Notes under the pieces: model-generated
Databases searched by the model: none
What the model was told of the DNA's origin: nothing
What the model saw: only the letters and a program-made list of their open reading frames with translations
Translations under genes and position numbers: made by a program
In this document: positions 23,101 through 32,764 of the stretch, piece after piece
Layout of the letters: each line of letters opens with the position of its first letter
Position numbering within the stretch: the stretch's first letter is position 1
DNA from: Euwallacea fornicatus
Lineage: Eukaryota > Arthropoda > Insecta > Coleoptera > Curculionidae
Length of the DNA: 64,000 nucleotides
Direction of reading: 5' to 3'
NCBI RefSeq assembly: GCF_040115645.1
Contig: NC_089552.1
Location: 5,084,001 to 5,148,000, forward strand

Positions 23101-25543
23101 CACTAGTTTTGCAGTGTGTGATGTTGCATTATCATGAAGCAATATCACCTTGTGTTGCCGTTTTTGATATTCTGGTCGTCTTTCACGCAAAGCTCGATGC
23201 AAGTCCATCATTTGTTGTCGGTAACGTTCAGTATTAACTGTTTCTCCAGGTTTTAGCAGCTCATAATAAATTACGCCTTTTTGATCCCACCAAACACACA
23301 GCATTGTTTTCCGTCCATATCGATTTGGTCTTGCTGACGATGCTGATGGTTCGCCTGGAGTTACCCATGATTTTTTACGTTTGGGATTCGCAATATAGAT
23401 CCATTTTTCGTCACCAGTCACAATTCGATGAAGAAATGACTTTCTGTTATACCCGGTAAGCAACAATTGGCAAGTGGTTTTTCGCTTTTCTTGCTGTCTT
23501 TCATTGAGTTCATGTGGAACTCATTTTCCTATCTTCTGAATTTTTCCCATAGCTTTCAAACGAATGGAAATGGCTTCTCGTGTCACATTTAATTGGTTCG
23601 CTAATTGTTGTTGCGTTTGATTATCGTCCTCATCTAACAAAGCTTGCAACTCGCCGTCTTCAAACTTTTTCGGTGGTTTTCCACGCTCTTCGTTATTGAC
23701 GTCAAAATTGCCACTTTTGAATTTTTTAAACCACTCATAGCACTGTGATTTGCCAAGGGCATGTTCACCGTAAGCTTCAACAAGCATGCGATGTGAATCT
23801 GCAGCCGTTCTTTTCAAGTGGTAACAGAAAACCAATGCTGTCCAATGTAGGCGCAAAATTCGACATACTCAAAGCTATTGTAAACTGTACTGCAGTATTG
23901 AACCTGTATTGTTATGATTTGAAAATCATTCTCAGATGTAAATAAGAGATATAGTACCCTAATAACACGATAAGGTAGTACCTATATTGACCACTTGGGA
24001 TATTTGGAGGCAAATTCCGGTTTCATATTTACTGACCTGGTAGATGCGTTTTTCTATGAAACTGTTAGTTCTAGCGATGACAATACGGCATATTTTTTTA
24101 GAATAAACAAGATATAGAAAAATATTTTTCCACCTAAAAGTCACATATGGTGTAGCACAAAAAACTTACAGCTGTGTAAAAATGTCCTAATTGTCGCTTG
24201 TGGCGCCCTCTAAGAGATACAACTAATTCGTTAATAAATTTTAATTTCTCATCCTAAAAAGCCTTCGATACAAAATTTCGAAAAATTAGCTGGAAGAGAT
24301 CGAAATATATCAAAGAACTTATGATTTATTTATTCAATTTTGATACCCCATATCTTGAAAACTAAACGAGCTAGGTCACATAGAGCTAAGAACTTTCCAT
24401 CTTAAAACTACTTGAAAAATCACCCTGCGGAATATCGGACACTTATTCGACAATACCCTGTATACTAATTATCCAAAAAATTACAAAACCTGGAAGTAAT
24501 TCCCGTAGTTTAATGAAACTTTGTAAATATATTAACAAAACTATGCAAATTAAATAATGTAACTTACGAGTGAATCGAAGTCTAGAAAGTCTTTGAAATT
24601 CGATGATTTGCATAACCACCTGGTGAATTTACATCCTCAGAAACTCGTCTAAACATGTTTCTTAGCAAATGGTAAAATTTCCTCTTAAGGTAGTGTATCC
24701 CGGGCAACTTGAATTGGGCTTCCAGTGTAGTAACTGTTGTTTTTGTAGTGACCCATCCGTGTTCTATGGTGGCAAGATCAGGAAAGCGTGGAGGCCAAGG
24801 AGGCACATTAACATTTCGAAGTTATAAACTCACCATAGTTATACGAGTAATATGTAGCCGTGCAGGTCTCGCTGCAAAAGCACGTTTTCAATATATTGAA
24901 AGTATGGTATATCTATTGGTTTTAATTCTTTGTGTATGTAACGCACTGCGTTACATATAAAATCTGATCAATTATACTACTAAAACTAAATACGTATATA
25001 AATTTCGGTTGATTTTGATGTATTCATTCTAGGTGTTGCAATTTTTATAAGTAGTATATGTTCTACGCATTTGAGTGTTCATTTTTTCTCTCATGTTCTA
25101 GAGATAACGTATTACACACACATATGGATCACTTACCTCAATTTCACTCTTCTGCAATACAGAAAAGGAATTTTAATGTGTTTTGACTTTTTAGATACTC
25201 ACCTCTCCTTTGTTTTATTTTAATTTTTTAGTTTTTATACCCCTTTAATATTTCTAGTTTTTTATTTTTCTATTCTTTTATTCTTCTACTGTTTTAATTT
25301 TTTTACTTTTTTAGTATTTCTGCTTTCTCATTTTTTTAATTCTTTTGTGTATGCAGACAGGTGGCTGATGTATTAAACTCATTATCCTTGATTCTTTCAG
25401 GAGTTTTATTAGCAATACCAATAATTTTGTTCATCATATTCGCCTTCCAAAGACGTTGGTTCGGAGTTTTCACCAGTTGCAGCAACTCACCAGCTGCTTA
25501 TTCTAGGAGATTCTACTCGGCAACCAAAGACGACGATTTTTGA
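20114..25543 (+). CDS. Leucine-rich-repeat single-pass membrane protein
   Basis: Probable cell-surface recognition or adhesion protein. Six exons join in phase: 20114-20507, 21474-21859, 21912-22119, 22182-22363, 22422-22555, 25401-25543 (TGA). It reads as a hydrophobic signal segment (LLIGVLLPTLLLA), a Cys-rich cap (CSEKCVC), about eleven LRRs such as LEILDLSYNPLKVI and LTTLYLNDTAFVNL, and a C-terminal cap (NPWTCECENQW then CGAP and MRCLD). A transmembrane helix is built across the last intron, followed by a short tail ending TKDDDF. The start codon is not visible in one piece: exon 1 opens with G in phase, so the ATG is in an upstream exon or split across the junction. The 22364-22421 intron uses a weak GTTGGT donor, chosen because it restores the cap. 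Specific orthologue not recognised. Confidence 0.87.
20650..21265 (-). mobile_element. DD41D-type transposon remnant in LRR intron 1
   Basis: TA-flanked, with ends CAGGGTTACC and GGTAACCCTG. Near 21000-21060 the minus strand reads SPDLFPMDFFMG, matching the third-catalytic-residue block (SPDLxPLDFFLWG) of Tc1/mariner relatives. The rest is decayed, and an AT dinucleotide tract (about 20667-20698) lies near the left end. Confidence 0.6.
22364..22421 (+). other. 58-base micro-intron with GTTGGT donor
   Basis: Removing these bases is the option found that joins the LRR-cap halves (TVSEVK to CGAPVEM) in phase. The stronger-looking GTAAAG at 22359 would leave the wrong phase. The acceptor is GTCGTTTTAG. 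Confidence 0.55.
22843..23866 (-). pseudogene. Mariner transposase (D,D34D) disrupted by one nonsense codon
   Basis: DNA-cutting transposase of the mariner family, antisense inside intron 5 of the LRR gene. From 23856 the frame carries the N-terminal DNA-binding half (AYGEHALGKSQCYEWFKKFK, KKFEDGELQALLDEDDNQTQ). It reaches TGA at 23521-23523 exactly where the family has Trp before VPHEL, then continues in the same frame through TGDEKW, LLHDNATSHTA and YSPDLAPSDYHLF to FE-stop at 22843. The second and third aspartates are separated by 34 residues, as in mariner. The probable original start (ATG at 23866-23864, MSNFAP) is out of frame with the rest, so a small indel near 23850 is also likely. 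Terminal repeats were not resolved. Confidence 0.9.
24330..24430 (-). repeat. Dispersed repeat, inverted partner of 28180-28280
   Basis: The reverse complement begins GTGATTTTTCAAGTAGTTTT and continues AAGATG, TTCTTAGCTCTATGTG and CCTAGCTCG. The plus strand at 28180-28280 carries the same series (GTGATTTTTCAAGTAGTTTT, AAGATG, TTCTTGGCTTTATGTG, CCTAGCTGG). It is probably the end of a transposon family. Confidence 0.65.
24582..24900 (-). mobile_element. Decayed Tc1-like transposase C-terminal fragment
   Basis: The minus strand reads LQRDLHGYILL, then (frame-shifted) WPPRFPDLATIEHGW, corresponding to the WPxRSPDLNPIEHxW block of Tc1-type transposases, and ends near GGYANHR where the family has a GGxTxY end. 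Frameshifts and missing upstream catalytic sequence mark it as dead. Located in LRR intron 5. Confidence 0.6.
24935..24957. repeat. 23-base perfect palindrome
   Basis: TATGTAACGCA, a single C, then the exact complement TGCGTTACATA. It could form a hairpin or bind a dimeric protein. Lies in LRR intron 5; no function assigned. Confidence 0.85.
25200..25400 (+). other. Extended T/pyrimidine-rich tract before the last LRR exon
   Basis: About 190 bases of degenerate TTTTTATT/TTCT repeats precede the last exon. Of the nearby AG acceptors (25320-25400), only TTCTTTCAG at 25400 keeps the phase; those at 25357 and 25361 lead to early stops. Confidence 0.6.
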
Positions 25544-25567
25544 ATTACGGCGCCATTGTTTTGCGCT

Positions 25568-25573
25568 AATAAA
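25568..25573 (+). promoter_or_regulatory. Polyadenylation signal of the LRR gene
   Basis: AATAAA 25 bases after the TGA stop codon at 25541-25543, the first such signal downstream. Confidence 0.6.
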
Positions 25574-26536
25574 TCTGAACGATAATGTAGTTTAAGTATT
25601 GTGCAATTATTAGTTAACACCTAGAAATAGGAAGAGCTATTCCTTTCCGTCTTATCTGAGATACTATTGCGTGATCCTATTTGAAGCACATATGAAGTAT
25701 TGAAACGTGAGATAGGGTGACTGTAGTGGAATTCTGAACTTTTACGGTCATGAGTGTCCATTTTATTAAGAATACGAAAATGTGTAATCTACAAAAGCTA
25801 AGGCGTCTTCAGCAAAGTGTCTTCTTCATAGAAATCGGTATACAAGGGGCTGTGTTCAGAGACACCTTATAAATTAGTGCTTTAAGACTTTATAAACCGG
25901 ACAATTTATAATTCGTAAAATAAAAGTGTTGTTTTATTAATAAGATTTCTTAAGCGTTTTATTTATTTCATTTTCTTAAAAGAAAAGAGAACGAAACTCT
26001 GATATGTCCATTAAACAAGCAACCAAATGTTGCGGTCGCATTAAACCAATAAAATTCCGTAAAATGGAAACGGCTGACAGTATGACAAAATTCGTATCAA
26101 TTTACGACCAAATTACATTTCGAGTCTGCGATTTTTCCGATATCCGTCATTTTCCCAATACGCTTGCCGCAAATTGGTCTAACGAATGCTATTCTGCCCT
26201 TAATTTTTCCAATAACGTTCAATTTTACAGTGATAGCACCGGGGCTGGATCGCTACTTTATTAAATAAATCCCCACCTGCAAATGAGCGAGAGCGCTTAT
26301 TTTGATCGCGTACCTACTGCCGACAAAATTATTCGAAAGCCAAATAAAATTTCTATAGAGACAGAAGTTTATACCGAATCATTCAAATTAGCTACTCACC
26401 ATTTGAATTTCGAAAATCGCAAAAATATGAAGTGGATTTTTTTGGGAAAATTTTGCGCATTTTTTATAACAAACACCACTATGTTTTCAAAAATTAAATG
26501 AACCCAATTCGTTTCAGAAATAATACTGCACAAACC
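25574..26536. other. Intergenic; no supported gene
   Basis: Two plus-strand open frames (26004-26264, 26283-26501) have fairly balanced composition but no recognisable similarity or splice context, so they are not called. Confidence 0.35.
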
Positions 26537-27101
26537 ATCTAATTAAAAAAAATTTACATGAGGGTCATAGTACTCAACACCAATCATCATTCTGAAATTT
26601 TTTCAATGTTCTAATTAGAGCCGTATTGCCTCAAAACGCCGCCAAATTTCAAAAATTTGAATGTCCCACGCAATCGTTCGACGCCACGATTGGTCAGATT
26701 GATCAGTTCTTATTTCGAGCACTGGCGGTAAATGTTTTTGCAAACAACATTAAAGTATTTTGTTTTTCTTCACTTAGTTGTATGGTTAAACTTTAATATG
26801 TGGATAGTTGTTTAATTTAATTGTTTTCAGTTTGCCTTTGTTGAATTTAAATAAAAAGTTAAATAAAAAAGAAAAACATTATTTGGCATGGGACTTTTAC
26901 GTTTATGTAGTTGGCAACTTTGTGTTTGTTTAATCCTCACATTGACTCTAACCAATCGTGGCTTCGAACGGTTACGCGGGACATTCAAACTTTTGAAATT
27001 TGGAGTTATTTTACGTCGAAACGGCTCTAGTTAAAAAATTGACAAAATTGCAGAATGATAAGTAGTCTTGAGTACTATGTAAAAGTTTTTTCAATTAGAT
27101 A
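26537..27101. mobile_element. Fold-back element with ~165 bp inverted arms
   Basis: The left arm, about 26537-26705, is mirrored by 26935-27101, including TAGAGCCGT, AATTTCAAAA, TTTGAATGTCCC and GCCACGATTGGT blocks on both sides. The AT-rich centre (about 230 bases) has no transposase. Exact ends and target duplication could not be fixed. Confidence 0.8.
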
Positions 27102-28818
27102 AGACATGCAGGCCTAAAATAATAATAAATACCGATTTCCCATATTAATCTCCTATGTCTACGACACCCAGTATTCATTTCAGTAATTTCGAACGTTAAC
27201 ATTAGTGGTTATGCGTTTGCTTAATAAACATGCGCATTTTTACCTGTTGAAGTTAAAATTACGATTTTAAGCGCAATCAAACTATATCATACTAATGAGA
27301 CACCCTTCATGGAAGCTTCCCATTGGAACCGACATAATTCAATAACCTTAAAAAGGCTTCTAAAAATCCCTTAAAATATGTTCCCACTAAACGTTCTATC
27401 GCCTAATAAGAGACTCTTATTAAAATTGGGACCTACCCACCCTCTCGATACATTCGGCCCCTCTTCTGCCGTCATTTGGTAGCTATTCATCCGGTTCCAA
27501 CTACAAAGAAACGCAGATTAATAAAATTAAATGGGCCACACCCCCTGAAGTGTACGGAATACTCCCTTAATCAAAACAAATCTAATAAAAGTACACTGTA
27601 ATGATAAGGAGATATTAGGTATATGGTCTGGGATAATTTAATTGTCGAAGAGTTTGTGTTTGCCCCCCTAGGGGAACACGACTAGGAGGAGAACTATAGA
27701 GCGCATTTTCATGAGATTTAGAGGCGATTTTCTTACATTCAGAAATAGTTCGAGTTATCTTTAATTAAGAAATAACTGAGAGGGGTGATCATCAAAATTG
27801 GTGGACAGGTAGTAATATCCTGCACAATGGGGGCTTTTCAAGCAGGGTGTCTTCCTGCTGTATTAGCACCTTTATGGAGCCTTATCCTGCTTATCTTTTG
27901 TTTTGTTCCAGGCTTTGTAAGTCGAGTAGCTGCTGCCGGTTGGGGGTAAAAGGCGGTTTTGAGAGGGGGCCTCCTATGTTATAAATACTTTCTTTCAATC
28001 AAAATATGCAGAGTTAATGACATCGAAGTAGTTAATTTAGTCGGTAGAAGCAAAAATGGGACATTTTGTGCTACACCCAAAGATTGAAGATTGAAGCAAA
28101 ACTGAAGCCAACAACTACGCTAAGCTCATCAAAAACCTTAATAGAAGGTATTATTGAAAAAGTACCCGATATTTAACAGGGTGATTTTTCAAGTAGTTTT
28201 AAGATGAACAATTCTTGGCTTTATGTGTCCTAGCTGGTTTAATTATTAAGATACGAGATTATCAAAGTTGAAAAATTAAATTACACTATTCTTCGTTTTC
28301 AGATTTGTCATATGACTATTTTTCTATCAAAAAATTCAAGGTGGCACCCATAAAAAAATAAAGTTCATGAATCCATCTGGAAGATGAAACGTCGGATTGA
28401 AAATCTGATAATGTCATGGTGTAGCTAAAAAAAAGGAACAATGAGCATGTACTTGTGGTTTTGGACTTCATTGTCATATAACGTTAAAAAAGTAATAACA
28501 AAATCTCCAATTTTTAGTTTTCTTCAGAAATACTTGTAAAATTCAAATTTTAAAAACGGCATTTGGTGAAATGCTGAGTTACTCAATTTTACCTCCCTTT
28601 AAACTTCTTCGTATCTCCTCTAGTTTCCGAGATCTCGATGATAAAGATCGAATTTGAAACGCTCTATATAGGTATTACAGAGCATAAATAATCAAAAGTC
28701 CCATTTAATATACCGGAGTTTATTATGATACGTGGTATGCCTAAACAAGGATGAAAATGAGTTCTAGGCGTTAGAGGATGAAAAATAGAGCAATCAAACT
28801 ACAGGGTAACAAAATATA
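27102..28818. other. Intergenic; unique-looking non-coding blocks and one dispersed repeat
   Basis: No coding exon was found. The stretches at 27300-27600 and 27780-27970 are less AT-rich than the surroundings and free of obvious repeats, so could be regulatory. A dispersed repeat copy lies at 28180-28280 (partner of 24330-24430). Confidence 0.35.
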
Positions 28819-29540
28819 CAGAGTATTGCAAATAAGTAGGGCAATCCGGCAAGTACATATTTTTTAAGTGAAAATAATTAGACTTTTTATGCGACTTTTT
28901 TCTTTGGCGCTTTATACTCACTATACAGAGTGTTGGAGTTATAAAAACAATTTTTAATTACTTAGGTGAAATATTTTAATGAAATTTTGCAGTGATTCAC
29001 AATTTGATCCGGCGCACTTTTCTTATAGTTTGTGTAAAAAATTTTAAAACGAGAATTACTCTTGTACAGAAATAAATGATAAATACTTTTCTGAAATAAA
29101 CGAAAAATGGGCACCATGAATTGAGGGGTAATATGCTGGAATACCTTCTAAATTGAGAAGTAAATTAAAATGTTACAATAATAAAAAAAATAAGTCAAAG
29201 AAACGTTTAGTTTAAAAAATTAAACACGTTAACCATTGGCATGCGCTAAAAAATAATTGAGGGGGGAAATGTGTCCATGGCCCCCCATTTTCCCCATCAC
29301 GATTTAAAACTTTTTCACCAAAATTATAGGAAATATACGCCTTATCGAATAATTTATCATTTCAAAATTGCATTTAAATATGTCGAAAAACACCGAAGTT
29401 ATTGTCAAAATTAATCTTTTTAAGAACTTCAACACTGCAAATTAAAAACAAAGCGTCAAAGAGAAATGTCGCATAAAGAAAGTGTAATCGTTCAAGAAAT
29501 CTATGTTTAGCGAATTGGTCCACTACTTTGCAATACTCTG
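28819..29540. mobile_element. TA-flanked palindromic fold-back element (~720 bp)
   Basis: Ends CAGAGTATTGCAAA and its inverse TTTGCAATACTCTG, flanked by TA. Inverted similarity extends inward at least to about 28990/29390 through TTTATGCGAC, CTTTG.CGCTTT and GTGTTG.AGTT blocks. Non-coding centre. Confidence 0.8.
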
Positions 29541-30829
29541 TATATTTTTTACTTCTATAAATTGGGAATAAATATCACAGTTTTTGATTTACTGATTTGA
29601 CATGACACCTAAAGGTGTTTACAACGAGTAGAATACGCTCCCTAAGTACTGCCACAGACACGTGTTCTGCACTATATAGAACATACACCCTGTATACTAC
29701 ACTATAGGTGCTCTGGCCTGGGACTTACTAAAAATGCCTCTAGATCTGAGCGAACGACAAGGACCTTAGGCCAATACGGGGGATTCACGACAAAAGTGGC
29801 ACCTTTTAAACAACTCTTCACAAGAGCGTCAGGGATGAGCGCACTTGTAATTCCTCAATATAATCAACAATTTTTTTAAATGGCTCAAATAATTCAAATG
29901 TGATCAGTATAGGCGACAAAGGCTTAACTTCGGACCTTGAAGTACCTAACTTTGTTATGGCAGTCCATTCATTATAGTATGGGCGTGTTATTATGTCTGA
30001 TGGATCTATTATCGTGTCTTGCTTTGTGGAGCCCTTCAGGCCAAACACGCTGACATTTAGTTTGGCATTTACTGGCGAAATTATGCGGTGGACGGATAAA
30101 ACGATTAACCTTTTGAGAGCCCTTAATGCTCTGTTTGGTAATCGACCCATTAAGAAACCTTCTAATCTCTATTGGTAATGTCAGAGGGTAGTTAGAAAAA
30201 ATCAAATTGTAAGTATTTAGTAAATAAACCTTTAATGCTTATACAGGGCACTCCTCCAAAAAAAAAATTACCAAGAAGGCGGTTTAATTTTGTCAGTAGA
30301 CCCCGTACATTTCGACCTTATGTAGAATCTATTCCATGCAACACACACATCGAAAAGCTAGACCAATTTGGTTAGACGTGAAAAACATCGTAATAAGAAG
30401 TGAAGGACCTTTAACGTCATCAAGTAAGCTTTAGGAACCAGGATTTCTGAGTGGAAATCCGATATCCGGACAAGTAAACGTCGCCCATGAAGGGCTGCTT
30501 GATTTTACAATCCCCAATTATAGAGGAAAAATGGGGCGTTATGCCGACGATTAGTGCTTGTCAAGGGGTAAGTGACAGCATTGAGTTGCCGGCAACATTT
30601 GGGAGTGCGTTAGGTCGGTTTATTGTCGAAAATTGGTCAAATTAGAAGAGAGTTTATTGGATTTTGCTCGAGTAACAGTTACACACATAAACGTTATTTC
30701 GATTTGGTGAAAATCTCGCTCTGGAACGCAAATGTTCCTCCTGTGCATAAATCATGAAGAGAACGACAGCGGCAGAACTCGATCCACAAGTGAGGTCAAA
30801 AATTTGATAAAATCTTGTTATTGTATATA
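29541..30829. other. Intergenic with one unassigned open frame
   Basis: A 110-codon minus-strand frame at 29818-30150, preceded by a possible CCAATAG acceptor near 30172, reads like protein in places (TKQDTIIDPSDIITRPYYNE) but matches nothing recognised. The block at 30330-30680 is less AT-rich and non-coding. Confidence 0.3.
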
Positions 30830-31859
30830 CAGTGCGGCTCTAAATTGGCCTCCCTCTCTGATAAGTTTTTAGTAAATTAATATTTTCGCAAACCTCAAAA
30901 GCAGAATTAAATATGACAAGAAATAGTATCTTTTGACTTTTGATTATTGCTTTAAATGTTTTTTTATGTCGCCGGTTGGACAGATATGCTATTTTTTTTT
31001 AAATTGTAGCATGAGTGAAGTGACACCCCAAATTGAAAGTGTTTCGGAACTACATTAATGATGTTAAGCGATATAAAATATCTCCATTAATTTTTAAGGA
31101 AAATTGCTATAAAAAAAAATGTTGTAAAAATGCAATTCAAATTCAGTTTAATGGTACATAACCAATAAAAAAAACCTTTTTTGTTGGTAGGAAATTGATT
31201 TGTTTTTGATTTTGTGCTAAAAAAGAGTCTTTGGTTAGTTTTACAAATTACCACGTAGTGTACAAAAGTGGTAATAATTTCGTTATATGCGCGCTTCAAG
31301 GACAACTTGAGGTTGTTTTTTTTTTTACTGAAACTGGTCAAAAAAAAAGCAAAACAGTTTTTTGTTATACCACCACAGGATTTGGTACAACTGGCACAAA
31401 CCTTCGTTAAGGTAAAACTGGAATTTGCTACCAGCTTACATTTTTATACGGAGAAAACTAGAACCCATATCGAACATTTAATTTAATCAACTTCCTATTA
31501 ACAAACAAGTTTTTTCTTTATTTTTGTAATATTAAACTAAACGTGTACTGCATTTTTCAAATACATTATTTTTTTCTAGTTATAGCAGTTTTTCTTAAAA
31601 ACTAACCGATAAATTTTTAAATCACATTACACCATAAAATATAATTTTCAAACACCTTTAATTTGAGGTGTCACTCGACCCATGCTTCAATTTAAAAAAA
31701 GCAGTCTTTTTGCCCTACCAACGACATGAACAATATTGAGAGGAATGAACAAAAGGCAGAAGATAATACTTTTTGTTCTCTCTAATTCTGCTTATGAATT
31801 TAAAGAACATTCTAATTTGTTAAAAAGTTGACATGGGGAGAAAATTTAGAGCCGCTCTG
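30830..31859. mobile_element. ~1 kb palindromic fold-back element
   Basis: TA-flanked, beginning CAGTGCGGCTCTAAATT and ending with the inverse AATTTAGAGCCGCTCTG. Inverted similarity runs deep into both halves (for example AGCAGAATTA and the AGTATCTTTTGAC/GAAGATAATACT region, then GTCG..GGT), with a centre near 31340. No transposase coding remains. Confidence 0.82.
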
Positions 31860-32764
31860 TATATTACATTTTTTGAAAGCCCTTGATCTTTCAAATAAAA
31901 TCTGATACTACATTGTGTAGTAAGCACATGTTAATAATCAAAAAAACTCATGCATTCTCATGAGGAGCCTTTGAAAAAAATTTTCATAATCCAGATCCGT
32001 ATTAAAAAAAAATTGTAAATTGATGTGGGTATCTTTAAACGTAATAATATCCAACAAGTGAAGTTGTTTTCTGGCAGAGGATAAAGGTATTCTAAAAAGT
32101 TCTACTGATTTTAGAAAATAATCGGTAATGAAGCCGAATAAAAAAATTCTTCAAACTTCTCCAGAAGTGTTCGAATAGTTTTTTTTTGCATATTATGGCG
32201 CATTGAAAAGCATTACTTCACCCCAATTGAACCGACTTTTTGTCTGTTATGGTCATAAAACATTTTTAACACCCTGGATAACCAGATTTACATTATCGGC
32301 GATGAGAGATCCGCCAACGTTTAGATGTAGCTCGACCTTCCATCTAAAAAGTTTCAATTTGCTATAAAATTTACAACACCAATTATGTTTAACATTGAAT
32401 TTATCGCCTTCATTGTCTAGCAAGGAATCGTAGTGCACTTTAGCAATACATATTCTAAATTGAGATAAAGTAACAAACATGGCACATAAATCAAGCTTAG
32501 CGGCATTACGCATTTACTTTATGCAATTTATTTTAACTTACAGTTATTTACATCATCCACACAGAAATTATGTTTTTCGGTTACTATCTGTCTACTTATA
32601 CCAACGCATCTACTAAAACATATTTGTTTTAAAGGTAATTATTATATATTTTGCAATAACTTCAAGGCGAGTATTGCGATAATGGTGCAAAACTTCTCAC
32701 ATTCACCGGCCTTTGAGATTTCATTATAATTTGAATTCAGTTATTACAGTGAAATTAGTTGGCA
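31860..32764. other. Intergenic; 5' flank of the SDR gene
   Basis: AT-rich and without a supported gene. The last about 150 bases before the ATG at 32765 are the likely promoter and 5' UTR, but no core element is clear. Confidence 0.35.

Noticed and set aside
26004..26501. Two consecutive plus-strand open frames after the LRR gene
   Set aside because: No similarity, no clear splice sites and downstream of a good polyadenylation signal; kept only as an intergenic note.
29818..30205. Minus-strand frame with partly protein-like sequence
   Set aside because: No family recognised and no companion exon; flanked by transposons, so it may be a captured fragment or chance.
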